Assembly: GCA_019775845.1 (NCBI GenBank)
Contig: JADQAV010000019.1
Coordinates: 62,001-126,000 of the forward strand
Origin: Myrmaecium sp. VS I D KN 1
Taxonomy: Eukaryota; Ascomycota; Dothideomycetes; Valsariales; Valsariaceae
DNA length: 64,000 bases
Direction: 5' to 3'
Shown: piece by piece, positions 23,649 through 35,588 of the stretch
Numbering within the stretch: position 1 is the first letter of the stretch
Layout: every line of letters begins with the position of its first letter
Position numbers and translations under genes: made by a program
The notes under the pieces: model-generated
The model's database searches: none
What the model was told of the DNA's origin: nothing
What the model saw: only the letters and a program-made list of their open reading frames with translations

Positions 23649-26600
23649 ATGGAACAATCACCCCCGCCGTACGAGCAGATCCATCCAGCATACCGATTTC
23701 CCAATCGCACTATCAATCCGTCAAGAGAGACCTCATCGAACAGCTTGCGGAGTTTATGGCGCCGAGCTTGCAACTGGCGTAGAGCTCCGAAGGCTGAGAC
23801 AAGTACCCAGTCCCTCATCCACCCGCAAGGCTCAATACGATGCTGGAAACCTCTCACCCTCGGAACACCCGTCCTGTTATTCATCATAATCGTCTCCGCT
23901 CTCCTCATTGCAGTTATCCAAGTACTGCTGTCCAACAGCCAAAAGAACGATGGCATAATTTTTGCCTCCGACATCAATGACCTGCCCCTGAGCCGGGCCT
24001 TCAACTACCTCTATTTACCCACCGTGATCGCCGTCATCTACAGCTTTCTCTGGTCATGGATCGATCACGACGCCAAACGGCTCGAGCCATACCATCAAAT
24101 GTCCAAACCTGGCGGTGCTTCAGGGAAAGACTCCCTTGCGCTTCAGTATCCGCATGACTTCATCGCTTCTGTTCCCATATTCGCCGTTAAGCGAGGGTGA
24201 GTTTGCTTTTTTTTTTTCGAGGCGAAGATCGGGAATAAGACCGGCTAACGTTCCTAAGCCATTGGCCGGTTTTCTGCGCTTCCCTGAGCATGGTGCTGAT
24301 CTTCTGGGGAATCACGCCGACTCAGTCTGGTATATTTGCTACCGAGACGGTCTCGAAGGCGCAGAATATCTCTATGCTTCGTTCGACCAGTCTTATGAAT
24401 GCTACGGAGCAGCATAACAAATTGACAGGGGAATACGCTCAATCTGTTTACAACATTGCTTGGTTCAATGAGTCTCTCCCAAAGTTCATGAGCAAAGACT
24501 ATGCTCTAGCTCCTTTCACGTCAGTGATACCCATGGATACGATCGAAACCAACGAAACCTGGACCGCTGAAACAGAGCTATATTCGCTGGATATGAATTG
24601 CGAAGTAGCCGGTAAGGAAGGGAAGGGGAATTGGCCGCAATACACCAGCAAGAGTGGCTGCAGCTATGCGGGACCAGTACCAAGTTTTGATATTCAATGG
24701 CATTCTGGCTCTAACAAGGACGTCGTGCCAAAGAATTACTCGGCATACTTTGTCGGATATTACTCGACCAACTATACCGACTGGTATTTGGCAGGATATT
24801 GCCCGGAGACAGCCAACCATACTTTTCTGGCAGGATGGTGGACGAAGCCTGGAAATATCTCAGCCATCGACTATTGGAGCGGTACGATCATTTATTGCGA
24901 ACCGACCTACTACCGGCAGAATGTCACGGCGACTGTCGCACTCCCGAACATGACGGTTGTCGGCATGGACCGCCTAGGTCCGAAGGTTCCCCTTTCCGAT
25001 GACGAGTTCGACTCGGCGAACTTCGAAAAGGCCACCAACGATGGAATCATGGATGCTGCTACCAACAGAGGAACCTATATGAACTCCGCCTGGCCAAAGT
25101 CGACCTCGCATGTGGAGAAGATGGACGTGGATTCGGTCTGGCTCCCTGTGATATCCGCTTACGCACTCGCAACATACCAGCGACCTGCTGCAGACTATAT
25201 GGACTCGGAGACTCTCGCCCTCTCGTACCAAGCTGCTTATAGATTGCTCTTTGGCCGGTTGATGATAGAAGCTCTGGGGACTGACGTTTCGGCGAACTCT
25301 TCAATACCAGTCCAAGGGAGTCGGCAATATCAAACCCAGGCCATCAAGATCGTTCCGGTATTTGCGCACATCGTGCAGGGCTTTCTAGGCGCGATCATTC
25401 TGGCAACTGCGGGGCTCATCTATCTCTCGCTTACGAAGCCTCGTCTACTCAGCTCGGATCCGGCAAGTATTGCTTCTTTGATGTCGCTCGTAGCGGACAA
25501 TGACAATCTGCTGAGCAAGCTTAAACCTTTCGACAAGGCGCCCGCCGACGTACTACACAAGTCCCTGGATCAAGACAGTTTCATGCTCAAGAGCAACGAG
25601 GCCCCTCCGCCCGGATATCTTGTGGAATCGGCGAAAGAAGGAGCGGGATTCAGTGAGATCTCTGCCGAGCATCTTCAAGATGCGAGCAACCTCGACTTCG
25701 ACCCCGTTCGACCCACCGAGTTTCGTCTGCTCTCTGGATTGTTGCTGTTAACCTTTCAAATAACGGTATTTGTACTGGTTCTGGTTCTTTATATCCGGAT
25801 ACAAACTCTCAATGGTAAGTTGCATCCAGAACCTCGATATTACGGTCTTTCTGACGACTTCAGGCCTTCCTTTGCCGTCGTCGAGTCAGTTTGTAAGACA
25901 ACTGTTGGAGAACTATATCCCCACTGTAATCGCCACAGTGATCGAGCCTGTATGGGTCACGTTGAACCGATTACTATGCGTGCTCCAGCCTTTCGAGGAA
26001 TTACGAAAGGGAAAGTCAACCGCTCAGCGGACCATCACCCTTGACTATTCTTCCCTGCCGCCTCAGCTTGTTTTCTTGCGAGCTCTCAAGGCAGGCCATG
26101 CACTTTTGGCCGTTGTCTGTTTGATGGCAATTATCGCAAACGTCCTTGCCATAGCATATAGCGGTCTCTTCTTCGAAGACAGCGTGCAAAGCCCTAGACC
26201 GGCGACGTTCTCTGTTCCCTACAGCCCCACCATGAACAGCTCGGATCTTACTCACCTTGAAGGAACCGGAAATTATACGGACCTTCCGAATATCGATCTG
26301 TTTGCGCACGTTATGTCGAACTTGACCGCCGGCACGTCGTATCCTGCCTGGACAGACGAGAACCGATTCTACATGCCATTCCGCGGTGATGCGTCGGCGA
26401 ACAGCTCTACTTTGCACCGCACGACTACGCAAACATTCAGTTCGGAATTGGAATGTTACATCCCAACCGTGAACTATACGGTTGGACGAGATGGGTGGAG
26501 TGTCGTTTTGAAGAATATCTCGAAGGCCGATGAGGGAAACCTGTGCGAGGATTCAATCACTCTATTTACCCCTTCTTCTGGTGACATGGGAGGCATACAG

Positions 26601-27620
26601 GCCCTTGAAATCATGCCACAACCGGTCTGTGATGGGTATATGGTGGCCGGATGGTGGAGATCGAACTCGACCCTAACAAAGCCCCCCCATCTTTATGGCG
26701 GTATTGTAACGTTCCACAGTCTTCGGACGAGCTTCCTTGCCTGTCATCCAAAGGTGCGCACCGGGTTCGCCGATGTTACTGTCGACAACACCGGCGTGGT
26801 TCAAAAAGCTGTGCTCCTCAACGAGACAGCTATCTCGGCGACGCAGTTAGCGCAACCTTTGGCTGAGTTTATCAACAACGTACATGGCCTCATGAAGGGA
26901 GCACTAACGCCCTCCGGATATGCATGGCCTAACACCTGGCATCGCGACCCTTACCCATCAGATATGTGGAACTACCTCATGGGACAAATGATGAATTCCA
27001 CGGAGTTCTTGAATCCAGCAAGCGAGTTGCCCAAAGCCGAAGCAATGGAACCTTACCTGAAAAGTCTGTATACCCGTCTCTTCGCCGTTATGATCGGCAA
27101 CAACATGGATACGTTGTTCCAAGAAACTACGGAGGCCAAAACAATCACTGGGTCGACGTCACAGCCGGAAACACGCATCTTCATGTCCGTCCCCATGTTC
27201 ATCATCTCGGAGGTCATCATGGGCTGCTACATCCTCGTGACGGTGCTGGTCTATATCCGGCGACCCTGGCGCTTCCTTCCCCGCATGCCGACGACGATCG
27301 CGAGCATTCTGGCCTACGCGGCGGCCAGCACGGCCATTCTGGACCTGAAGGGGACCGCGGGCCTGAGTGCGCGCGAGCGGGAGCGGATGATACAGAAACT
27401 GGATCATCGCTACGGCTTCGGCTCGTTCGTCGGCACGGACGGCAAAGCGCACATGGGGATCGAGCGAACGCCGTTCGTCGCGCCCTTGCTCAGGAAGGCC
27501 GAGAGTAGCGATTCGGACAGCGATCGGGCGAGCGGAGAAGAATCCGGAGGGGCGATCCAGAGAATCCGGTCTTGGGGCCGAAAGAGGTGGGGTAAGGGGA
27601 AGGAGGGCGGGTTCATATAA
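23649..27620 (+). CDS. DUF3433 multi-pass membrane protein
   Basis: Three exons (23,649-24,196; 24,259-25,814; 25,864-27,620) encode 1,286 residues. Introns of 62 and 49 bp are placed by frame; the first has GGCTAACG ten bases before its acceptor and restores the KRGHWPVF junction. The protein holds two copies of the fungal DUF3433 module. Copy 1: WKPL at ~66, TM ~72-94, the LPT-IAVIYSFLW segment with D-x-KRLEPY (~123-148), TM ~185-205, a large N-glycosylatable extracellular part, and TM ~548-572. Copy 2: TM ~674-694, IEPVWVTLNRLLCVLQPFEELRKG (from ~727, beyond the first 20 residues abbreviated as IEPVWVTLN...), TM ~773-795, a second extracellular part, and TM ~1,142-1,165. A Ser/acidic tail follows. 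Function of the family is unknown; plasma-membrane or secretory location is inferred. It is the first gene beside the RIP block yet shows no RIP damage. Confidence 0.88.
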
Positions 27621-30044
27621 GGTTTTTTGCTGCATGAGGCTGGACGGTGGACTTATACGAGAGGTGGGGGGAGAGGGGATCCGGACTGCACGAATCGTCC
27701 ATGAGGATATCTATCTGCGTGCACAGATACGATCGGATCTAGCAATACTGCTTTTACTCAATCAATCCATGTGAGATGCACTCCCTGTGTCCAGCTCCAG
27801 TATTGACACCGATGAAAGAGTGCCAAGAGATGTCCTCATGGACGACGTCAAGCAAGCGATGAGATCCGTTAACCAATGTGGCGGAGCGCAAGCGCGGATA
27901 AACGTCGAGACGGACGGAAGCCGGCAGCGCGGAGGCCTATGCACACCCACCGGTCGATACATAGGTTGTATGCGCCACAGCCAGGAGCCTGGAAGCTTGG
28001 ATCCCCGGGGATAGCCGCTCAGTCTGGAAGGTTACGTCAACAGGACTGGCGAATTTCCTCCCTCGCTATCCCATCGAGGTGACTGTGGCCACTGCTTTCC
28101 CCGATGGTGAAACCGGGAAGCAAAAAACGACGAGCGCGGAAACCGGGAGGGGAGGGGAGGTGGGCGTGCAGAGACAGCCAGAGCATCGTGGCAGCGTCAT
28201 GGTGTTGAGAAAAATCCAGCGGGGGGGGGGCGGCACACACTGGACACGCAAGCAAAAGGATGTGCCGCCGCTCCAGCGTCGCGTGTCCTCACGATGCATG
28301 GCTATTGTTGTTTTTCTTTCGTCTTCGCGCCCGTCTTTTCGGGCACGCGAATGATGCGGGTCGACGCGAAGAGGGGGGACGATGGCCGAATAAGGCTGAA
28401 AGTTGAGGCTTCAAGCCCGTCCGAAAAGGGGCTAGGGGACGTCGGGGCGCGGGTGAAACGCGGTGGTGCGTTTCAGCTAACGGGGGGTCCTGGCCAGTGA
28501 TGCGCAAGGATGCAGCGCGCTGGGAGAGCACCCTAGCCCACCCCTAGCCCACCCTGTCCACCCTGTCGATCCGGACCCTCGGCTGGCAGACCACACGCTC
28601 ACACGCTCTTTGGGTTTGCCCCATAAGTACTGTACGATGTGCTTTGTCGCCTCCAGCGGCATTCGGAAAACCGCGCGGACGCTGTCGCAGCGCACGCAGT
28701 TGCGAAGCGCGCGAAGGGAGGTTTTGCGGTTGGGTACGCGCTGTATGTATGCGTGTGTGCCTGTGGCTGCCCGAGGACGGACAAAGTGTCGGCGATGGAC
28801 GACCTCAGCGAAAAGCATGCGGCGCATTGAGCGATCTTGAGGCATCTTTCCGGCACTCAGGGAGAGGCAGTGCAGGGGCGCTCCGCAGGGAGACGGTGGC
28901 TTTCGTCTCCGTCTGCCGGGCCGGACCTCACCCTTGGGGCTCTCGCCGTGGGGTCCGCCACCGGCATGCCAGGCTAGAGAGGACGACCTCACACCTCAGC
29001 AAATGGATGACCGCACACGCCCAAAGAGCAAGCAGCAGGGCGTCCAAGAGCTGTACCGGAAGCCGAGGACGATCAGCTGCCATGCGTTTCGAAACCCCCG
29101 AATGGCCCGCCACTGCTGCCCAGTCCGTCCATGGGGATGCGTGCTTGAGTCGTGCACCGGTTCCGCTTGGGTCACACCTTGACCGATCACTGGCCGTCTT
29201 CCCCCCCGCCGGTCCAGACGGCCGCTCCTCAGCTCTGCATAACGATAGGGTCATCGCGCCATCCGATTCGACCACAGACCACCTCCCCCCCCATGGCCGG
29301 CAGTCTGCGGCCAGTCACTGCCCGGTGCCTTGCATCCAGGCAAAGCAAAGCAGAGCTGGTATGTGGGTTCCCGACGTTTCTCTTTCTCAGGGGCCCCGTC
29401 CAGCCTATGGCTACAGATGGTCTATAAAGTTCCCGGGTGCGCGACATTCGAAACACCTGCTCTTCTTTTCCCTCCTCATCGCATCGTCGACGCCCAAAAC
29501 ATCCAGAGGACTTATTCCCCGTTCGCTCTCTTCTTTTTCCTCTTCCCTTCACTCACTCCTTGTTGCTTGCTTGCCCTTTTGGCACTGTCCAGTCCTTCCG
29601 AATTTCCGCGAAATTCACGAGCATCACTCTCCTTGATTTTTTTGACGGCTTCCTGAGAATCTCAAGCCGTGATCTACTCTTTGTCCTCATCTTTCTAAAC
29701 GTTGCCCACTCTGGTGGAGACATCTTTCTGTAGGGTACGTTCTGGACTTCTTGCTCTTTTCATCACGTATGCCTTGAACACCGGGAACTTGTACCACCAA
29801 GGCGTTTCAAGCCATAGTATCGTTGCTTGTTTCTTCATATCAAACTCTTCGGTTTCAGATTGCGGAGAACTCCCAAGCCACGACATCTATTGAGCTGTTA
29901 GAAAAGTCCGCTGGCAGCCATCATCTAATGCTCATCTAGATCTCTACGTAGCTCATCGACCATCCAATCGTACAGCAGGCTGTCCGATCTCAGCACAAAA
30001 GTCTCACAGACCTCCATCCGATCTTTCTCCAAATCAAATACACC
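27621..30044. other. Long intergenic region
   Basis: 2.4 kb with several open frames that show no family resemblance, no consistent codon bias and no splice logic. A run of ten G lies at 28,221-28,230. The last ~600 bp look like promoter and leader of the LPMO gene (TATA and CT-rich tracts). I see no convincing gene. Confidence 0.5.
29423..29428 (+). promoter_or_regulatory. Candidate TATA box for LPMO gene
   Basis: TATAAA within GGTCTATAAAGTTCC, followed 30-60 bp later by CT-rich tracts (TCTTCTTTTCCCTCC) typical of fungal start regions. It lies ~620 bp before the ATG, which would imply a long leader, possibly with a leader intron around 29,735-29,860. Inferred from sequence only. Confidence 0.35.
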
Positions 30045-31232
30045 ATGTTCTCCAAGACTACAGTCGCTGCTGTGACGGCGCTCGTGGCCTCCTCCAGTGC
30101 TCACATGATCATGAAGGTTCCGCAACCTTACAATTTCGCAACTGTTGAGACTAGCCCCCTGGATGGCACGTCTCTCCAGTTCCCTTGTCAAAGCGGCTCG
30201 GTAGCCCTGGAAGCCACCAATGTTACCCAGGCTGAAGCCGGAGGCACTATCAACACCCAGTTCACCGGCTCTGTCGTTCACGGTGGCGGCTCCTGCCAGT
30301 TCAGCGTCACCTACGAGAACCCTCCCCCGACCGATCAGAGCAAGTGGAAGGTCATCTACACCATCATCGGTGGCTGCCCCGCATCTGCTGCCGGTAACCT
30401 TGAAACTCTGGCCGCCACGGATGAGTACGGCCGCCCGCAAGGAGCGGAATGTGGCAACAGCGACGGCACGGAATGTGTCCGCGAGTTCAACGTGCCCGTT
30501 CCCAAGGAACTGAAGAACGGCAACGCCACCTACGCCTGGACGTGGTTCAACAAGATCGGCAACCGCGAGATGTACATGAACTGCGCCCCCATCGAGATCA
30601 CCGGCGGATCCGACGATGACACCTACTTCAACTCGCTGCCGAGCATGTTCGTGGCCAACATTCCCGGCGAATGCACCACCGGCGAGGGCGTCCTGGACAT
30701 CCCCGGCCACGGCTCTCTCGTCGAGACCCTGGAGGCCGCCAGTGCCGGTTCGTCGGGCACGTGCACCGCCGCCTCGAGCCAGGCGGCTTCTACCGGCGCT
30801 GCCGCATACACCACTTCCGCCGCACCGTCCGCCTCCACCCCCGCCGCGGAGGAGTCCAGCCTGGCCGCCTACAACACCGGCGGCAACTTCGCTCCCGTGG
30901 CCGCCTCCACCTCCCTGACCACCCTCGTCGTCACCACGACCGCCGCCTCCGCCCCCGCCGCCTCCGCCTACGCCCCCGCAGCGGACTCGTCGTCCACCGT
31001 CGCCGCGGCCTCCCCCGCCGTCTCCGGCGTCCCCTGCAGCACCAACGGCGCCATCGTCTGCATCGGCGACAGCCAGTTCGGCCTCTGCAACTGGGGCGTC
31101 GCCGTCCCGCAGGACCTCGCCGCCGGCACCACCTGCACCGATGGCACCATCAGCAAGCGCGACCTCAGCCACATGCGTCACGCTCGTCGCGCTCGGCGCC
31201 ACGCTGCTGGTGCCCTCCATGGCTCCTTCTGA
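30045..31232 (+). CDS. AA11-type lytic polysaccharide monooxygenase with C-terminal X278-like module
   Basis: Single exon, 395 residues. Residues 1-19 are a signal peptide; cleavage leaves His20 as the first residue (SSSA/HMIMKVPQPY), the copper-brace N-terminus of LPMOs. The second copper ligand is His79 in VVHGGGSC, position 60 of the mature protein, the same number as in the Aspergillus oryzae AA11 enzyme. NREMYMNCAP (~173-182) carries the expected axial Tyr177. The catalytic domain ends near 230; an Ala/Ser/Thr-rich linker (~240-320) leads to a Cys-rich module (~325-370, CIGDSQFGLCNWG) resembling X278. AA11 enzymes oxidatively cleave chitin outside the cell; here that substrate is by homology. 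A KR pair (371-372) precedes a His/Arg-rich tail. Gly/Ala codons are strongly GC-ending. Confidence 0.85.
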   Translation: MFSKTTVAAVTALVASSSAHMIMKVPQPYNFATVETSPLDGTSLQFPCQSGSVALEATNVTQAEAGGTINTQFTGSVVHGGGSCQFSVTYENPPPTDQSKWKVIYTIIGGCPASAAGNLETLAATDEYGRPQGAECGNSDGTECVREFNVPVPKELKNGNATYAWTWFNKIGNREMYMNCAPIEITGGSDDDTYFNSLPSMFVANIPGECTTGEGVLDIPGHGSLVETLEAASAGSSGTCTAASSQAASTGAAAYTTSAAPSASTPAAEESSLAAYNTGGNFAPVAASTSLTTLVVTTTAASAPAASAYAPAADSSSTVAAASPAVSGVPCSTNGAIVCIGDSQFGLCNWGVAVPQDLAAGTTCTDGTISKRDLSHMRHARRARRHAAGALHGSF

Positions 31233-33253
31233 ATGCGGTGACTGCGCCATTTGCACTGTACATACATACATACCATACGCGATGGCCTGGGCGTGGCTTG
31301 GTTTGATACCCCATACAACAAACGGGACGGGACGGCGTTTACAGCGGAGCGGAGCAGAGCGTGTTTTTTCCCCTTCTCCCTTCTGGCTGGACAGAAGCGG
31401 AAGTGATCTCCGCCGCATCAGGGAGGTGTTTTCATGAGCGTTCTAGCTACTCTCACCTTTCAACTTCATGATCATCCTTAGCGAGCGAGGCTTGGTGCAT
31501 TTGTTTTCTTCCTTTCTTCCTTTTTTGGGGAAGCATGACCAAGGAGACAGAAAAAAAGTCGGTTTGATTGCGGATGGATTTGGAAAGAGGGATGATGATG
31601 GTTAGGGAGGGGGTTCTGGGTTGGATGCTGAGGGGGTTGGAAGTGTCACTGGATGGCGCTTTTTCCTCCTTCTCATCTCTCTCTCTACCTTTGCCCTCCC
31701 TCTCTCTCATCTCCCCGGAGACTTCTTTTTTTCTGCCGAGCCCTTTTTTTCTTCATTTTTTCTTGTTCTTCTGCATCAGCATTTTCTTTTTCTCATGGGG
31801 GGAACTGGTCGCATGTCAGGCATGGTCCTGTCGCCTCCCGTCCCCCTCATGGTTTTCTTCTTCTTTTCTTCGTCGTTCATTATACCCCCTTTACCACCAG
31901 CAGGGCTACCTTTTTCCCCCTTCTTTCTTTGTTACTGTAGGGCTTTTTGGACATAGAATGGAGGAGATGGATCTACATTAGGGAAAAAATCTAAGGGTTG
32001 CGCGAGCGACGATATACTGATCACTACTTGATCTTCATTTGCTCTGTTATGCGTGAGGACTGAGGCGTGCACCTCGTCCCTGAGCTTCAAGCTTTTTCAC
32101 ATGCTGGTATAGACGGTAAGATCAGCATGCACTGCCCCTGTATTGCAGTCCAGGCTCATGCTATCCCTCTCCTTTTCCTTTTGCCCTCCTCTCGCCTTTT
32201 CCATCTTGCCTTGTCGGACATGCACTGTGCTGGTGCTAGTACTACAATCCGGTTCACGCACGCCCAAAAGATCTACACCCAAAGCCCCAAAGAAAAACCC
32301 AGGGAAATAACAGGAGCGACGCTAGGTTCCCCAGGCACGGGCAGACAAGATGCCATGTCGTACCTACATGTACCTACCACCTCCGTGCATTCTCGGTCGG
32401 CATCTCCGGGGGCACGGATACCTTTCCCCTTTATTTTTCTGGAAGATGAAGTAAAATGATGCACGGCCTCCCCTGGGTTTGTTATTGAAGGGTTGAGTTA
32501 TGGGGTGGAGAGGTTACATTGTCATGTTCATTTGCGATACCACTCCATGTGCGAGTCGAGGTTGATGTTCGAACGGCGGCTGTCGCGCATGTGAAAGGCG
32601 CGACGGCGTAGCGGTGAGGTGAAGTCAAGTCGCCAAACGCACACGCCAGTCTGCCAAGCACCCGCTGACTCATCCCCCTCGCTTAAGGCCCCCAAGTCTT
32701 GGCACCACACCTATAAAGGCACCACGCCCCCCTCCCCCTCAATCCTTTCTCTTTTTCTTCTTCTTCATCCCGGTGCAAGGGCATTACGCATATCAGTGAG
32801 GATTCGTCCGAGATTGCGTTTTTGCTAGTTGAAAACTATACAACTGACCGCTCCAGTTGGTCTTCGGATCGGCTGGGAATTTTTGCAACCCATTTCATTA
32901 ATCCTGAGGGATTGGATTTTGCTTTTCATTGACCGTTTGCTCGTCCTGCGGGATGAGAGGTTGAGGAAGAGCTTTTTTTCGTTTGGTTGTTGATTGTGTA
33001 TGTTGTGGACTGGGTGTTGCAGCGTGGTGCTTGGGGATTGTGTTGCTTTGTTCCATGTCTATAGCTGTGGTTTTTATCATGCTTGCTTTGCTGTAGGGTG
33101 CGTTGTAGAGTACTCCACGTTTATGGATGACTACTCCTACGGTTGACTCATCGAGCTGGTGTTTCAGTAAACAGTGACGTCGCTTATAACAACCTCTGAC
33201 TCCGAGCTGATTGCTGGTGTTCGCGCAAACAACTCCCATCATTCGACCACGTC
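31233..33253. other. Intergenic region, T/CT-rich
   Basis: 2.0 kb of T-rich 3' flank of the LPMO gene (long TTC/TTT runs ~31,650-31,950) and 5' flank of the next gene. Open frames here are low complexity and unconvincing; no gene seen. Confidence 0.5.
32712..32717 (+). promoter_or_regulatory. Candidate TATA box upstream of reductase gene
   Basis: TATAAA in CACCTATAAAGGCACC, followed within 30-55 bp by CCTTTCTCTTTTTCTTCTTC, a typical fungal initiation context. The next ATG in a real gene is at 33,254, so it would drive the MAT2B/RmlD-like gene with a ~490-bp leader. Confidence 0.4.
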
Positions 33254-34447
33254 ATGGCCCAACAGACAGCTCTCGTCACCGGAGGTGTGCCTTCAATACG
33301 CTGAACGACAAGACACCTTCTAACCTTTACCGCAGCATCCGGCTTGCTCGGTCGTCAAGTTCTCTGGGCTTTCGAGGATGGCGGTTGGAACGCGGTCGGC
33401 ACCGGTCTGATCCGCGCGCAGCCGCCCAAGATTATCAAGTTGGACTTGCTCGATGCAGCGCACATCGAGCAGGTGTTGGACGAGGTCAAGTGAGCTCGAC
33501 ATCACCTCGTGAGAAAGCGACGTTTTCCCTCAGCTGACACGTATCGATAACTCCTACCGTCAAGACCGCAAGTCGTGGTACACTGTACGTAAGCCCGCAA
33601 ACGCCGACCCCATCCCCATCCCACGATGCCAGTCGCCTGGCTGCAGAGACCCCCCAGTTAACCATCACCCACAGGCGCCGCCAACCGCTTCCCGGACGCC
33701 TGCTCCGCCGATCCCGACGCCGCGCGCGCCCTCAACGTCTCCTCCTCCGCCGCGCTCGCCAAAGCCTGCAGCGCCCGCAACGCCCTGCTCATCTACATCT
33801 CCACCGACTACGTCTTCTCAGGAGCGCCAGGGGAAGCGCCCTACCGCCCCTCCGACCCGCCCGCGCCGACCAACGTCTACGGCCGCACGAAGCTCGAAGG
33901 GGAAGAGGCGGTGCTGAGCGCGCCGGGCGCGGCGGTGGTCGTGCTGCGGGTGCCGATCCTGTATGGCCATGCCGAGCGACCCGCGGAGAGCGCGGTGAAT
34001 GTGTTGGTGGATCAGATTTGGGCGGCGCAGCGGGTGCGGGCGGATCGGGGAGAGCGGAGGATTGGGGTAGATGATTGGGCGGTGCGGTACCCAACGAATA
34101 CGGCGGATGTGGGGAGGGTGTGTCGGGAGCTTGCGAGGGTGTTTTTGGAGAGGAGGGGGAAGGGGGATGGGGAGGGGGAGGGGTTGCCGAGGGTTCTGCA
34201 TTTTTCGGCGGAGGAGCGGTTTACGAAGTGGGAGATGGTGAGGATGTTAGGGGAGATTTTGGATCTGCCGGTGGAGGATGGCATGGAGCCGGTTCGGCCG
34301 AGCGAGGAGGAGTTACGCGGCAGTGAGGTGAAGAGGCCGTATGATTGCCATTTGGATACGACGGAGCTGAAGGAGTTGGGTGTGGATGTTGATACGGTGG
34401 GGTTTGAGACGTGGTGGAGGAGGGAGTTGAGGGCTTTTAGACATTAG
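33254..34447 (+). CDS. MAT2B/RmlD-like NAD(P)-dependent reductase
   Basis: Four exons (33,254-33,284; 33,336-33,489; 33,565-33,584; 33,675-34,447) give 325 residues; exon 3 is only 20 bp. The splices rebuild continuous family motifs: VTGASGLLGRQV (Rossmann glycine motif, ~8-19), KPQVVVHCAANRFPD (~62-76), STDYVFSG and the catalytic-type YGRTK pair (NVYGRTKLEGE). Length and motif order fit extended SDRs of the dTDP-4-dehydrorhamnose reductase group, where fungal members are usually annotated as methionine adenosyltransferase regulatory subunit beta-like. In animals MAT2B tunes S-adenosylmethionine synthesis; in fungi the role is not established and a true rhamnose-pathway role is the alternative. 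Cytosolic, no signal peptide. Intron lengths are 51, 75 and 90 bp. Confidence 0.82.
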
Positions 34448-35588
34448 GTAGGTAGGAGGCTCTACTAGCATACACTGCATTTATATCAGTTTATCATTCC
34501 CTGTAGGTACTCCTTGTGACCTTGATCAAACCTGGACTGCATTCCGTTCTCATTGTGATATGGAACGCCTCACATATTTGTCTGCACAGCCACCTTGATC
34601 AACTCGACTGTTGCTATCGCCTCCGAGAGTGACAGGGGTCGCTGTACAGACTGCTACTCCGGATAGAATACACTTTTTATTGCATTCATCATCCTTAACC
34701 TCTATCCATTATAAATCTGCTCTTTGACCCTTTATCCACTACAAATCTGCTCCTCCGACATACGAAGAGGGAGCGATGTCGCTCCCCCCGGCCACGGCAT
34801 GTGACTGCTTACCCCCGTCGGCTGCCCCGCCTCCGATGGCGGGCCTGGATGTGGGCAGCCGCCCGCTGCGTCAGGTTCTTGCCCACCGCCGACCTGAACA
34901 ACGCATCCCGATAGCCACGCTGAACCGCACATCAAACGAACGTCTCTCCCTTGCGATATCAGGATTGTAGGAAGGAAGAACAGCAGGCTCGGCATCAGTG
35001 ACGACACGGCAGCAACCGCTGTTCATCGCATCGTGGGATTTCATATAAATATGTATCTGGCTGCCTGAACGGCCCCTATCAGGCTGCAACGCCCCAATCA
35101 GCACCGCTGGGTTCGAGTTCAAGTTCAGCGGTCATCGGTCATCGCTTCGGCCAGGCCAAATCATGACTAGTAGCCAGGAATAATATCCCCGTCCCCCGAC
35201 CGGCACTTCCATCAGCCCTGACCTCACTCCCTTCACTCCCTCCGCACTCCATTTTCCGTTGTCCGTTATCCCGTTTCCCGTCGCCACCCGCCCACGATTG
35301 AGGAACACCCGACAACCGCTATCCCACCGAACGTGAATGCCCGCAGCCTCCTGACGCCAGTCCCGCCAGCGTTCCGCCCTCGCGAAAGCCAACGAGTCGC
35401 GCCAACCCCTTGACCTCCTGTGGCGGAACACGAGGTTCCACTCCACACTTTCGCCGCCCAACTTCAGGGTCTCAGCTACCCTTCGTGCCTACGTGCCTTC
35501 ACCCCTCGCCGCGCCCGCCTCGGATCCCCCTCACTCCCCCTCCTCAACATCTCCTTATTGTTCGAGTCGCTCTTTCCAGCCCTTCACC
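34448..35588. other. Intergenic region and calcineurin leader
   Basis: 1.1 kb without a convincing gene. It holds a small tandem duplication at ~34,700-34,752 (TCTATCCATTATAAATCTGC and TTTATCCACTACAAATCTGC) and a C-rich leader before the ATG at 35,589. Confidence 0.5.

Noticed and set aside
28644-29636. Long open frame (330 codons, plus) in the LPMO upstream region
   Set aside because: No family resemblance, biased Arg/Ser/Pro content typical of shadow frames in GC-rich DNA, overlaps the candidate TATA and leader.
29925-31418. 497-codon open frame antisense to the LPMO gene
   Set aside because: Gly/Ala/Arg-rich mirror of the LPMO codon bias; the sense strand has signal peptide, copper ligands and a domain order.
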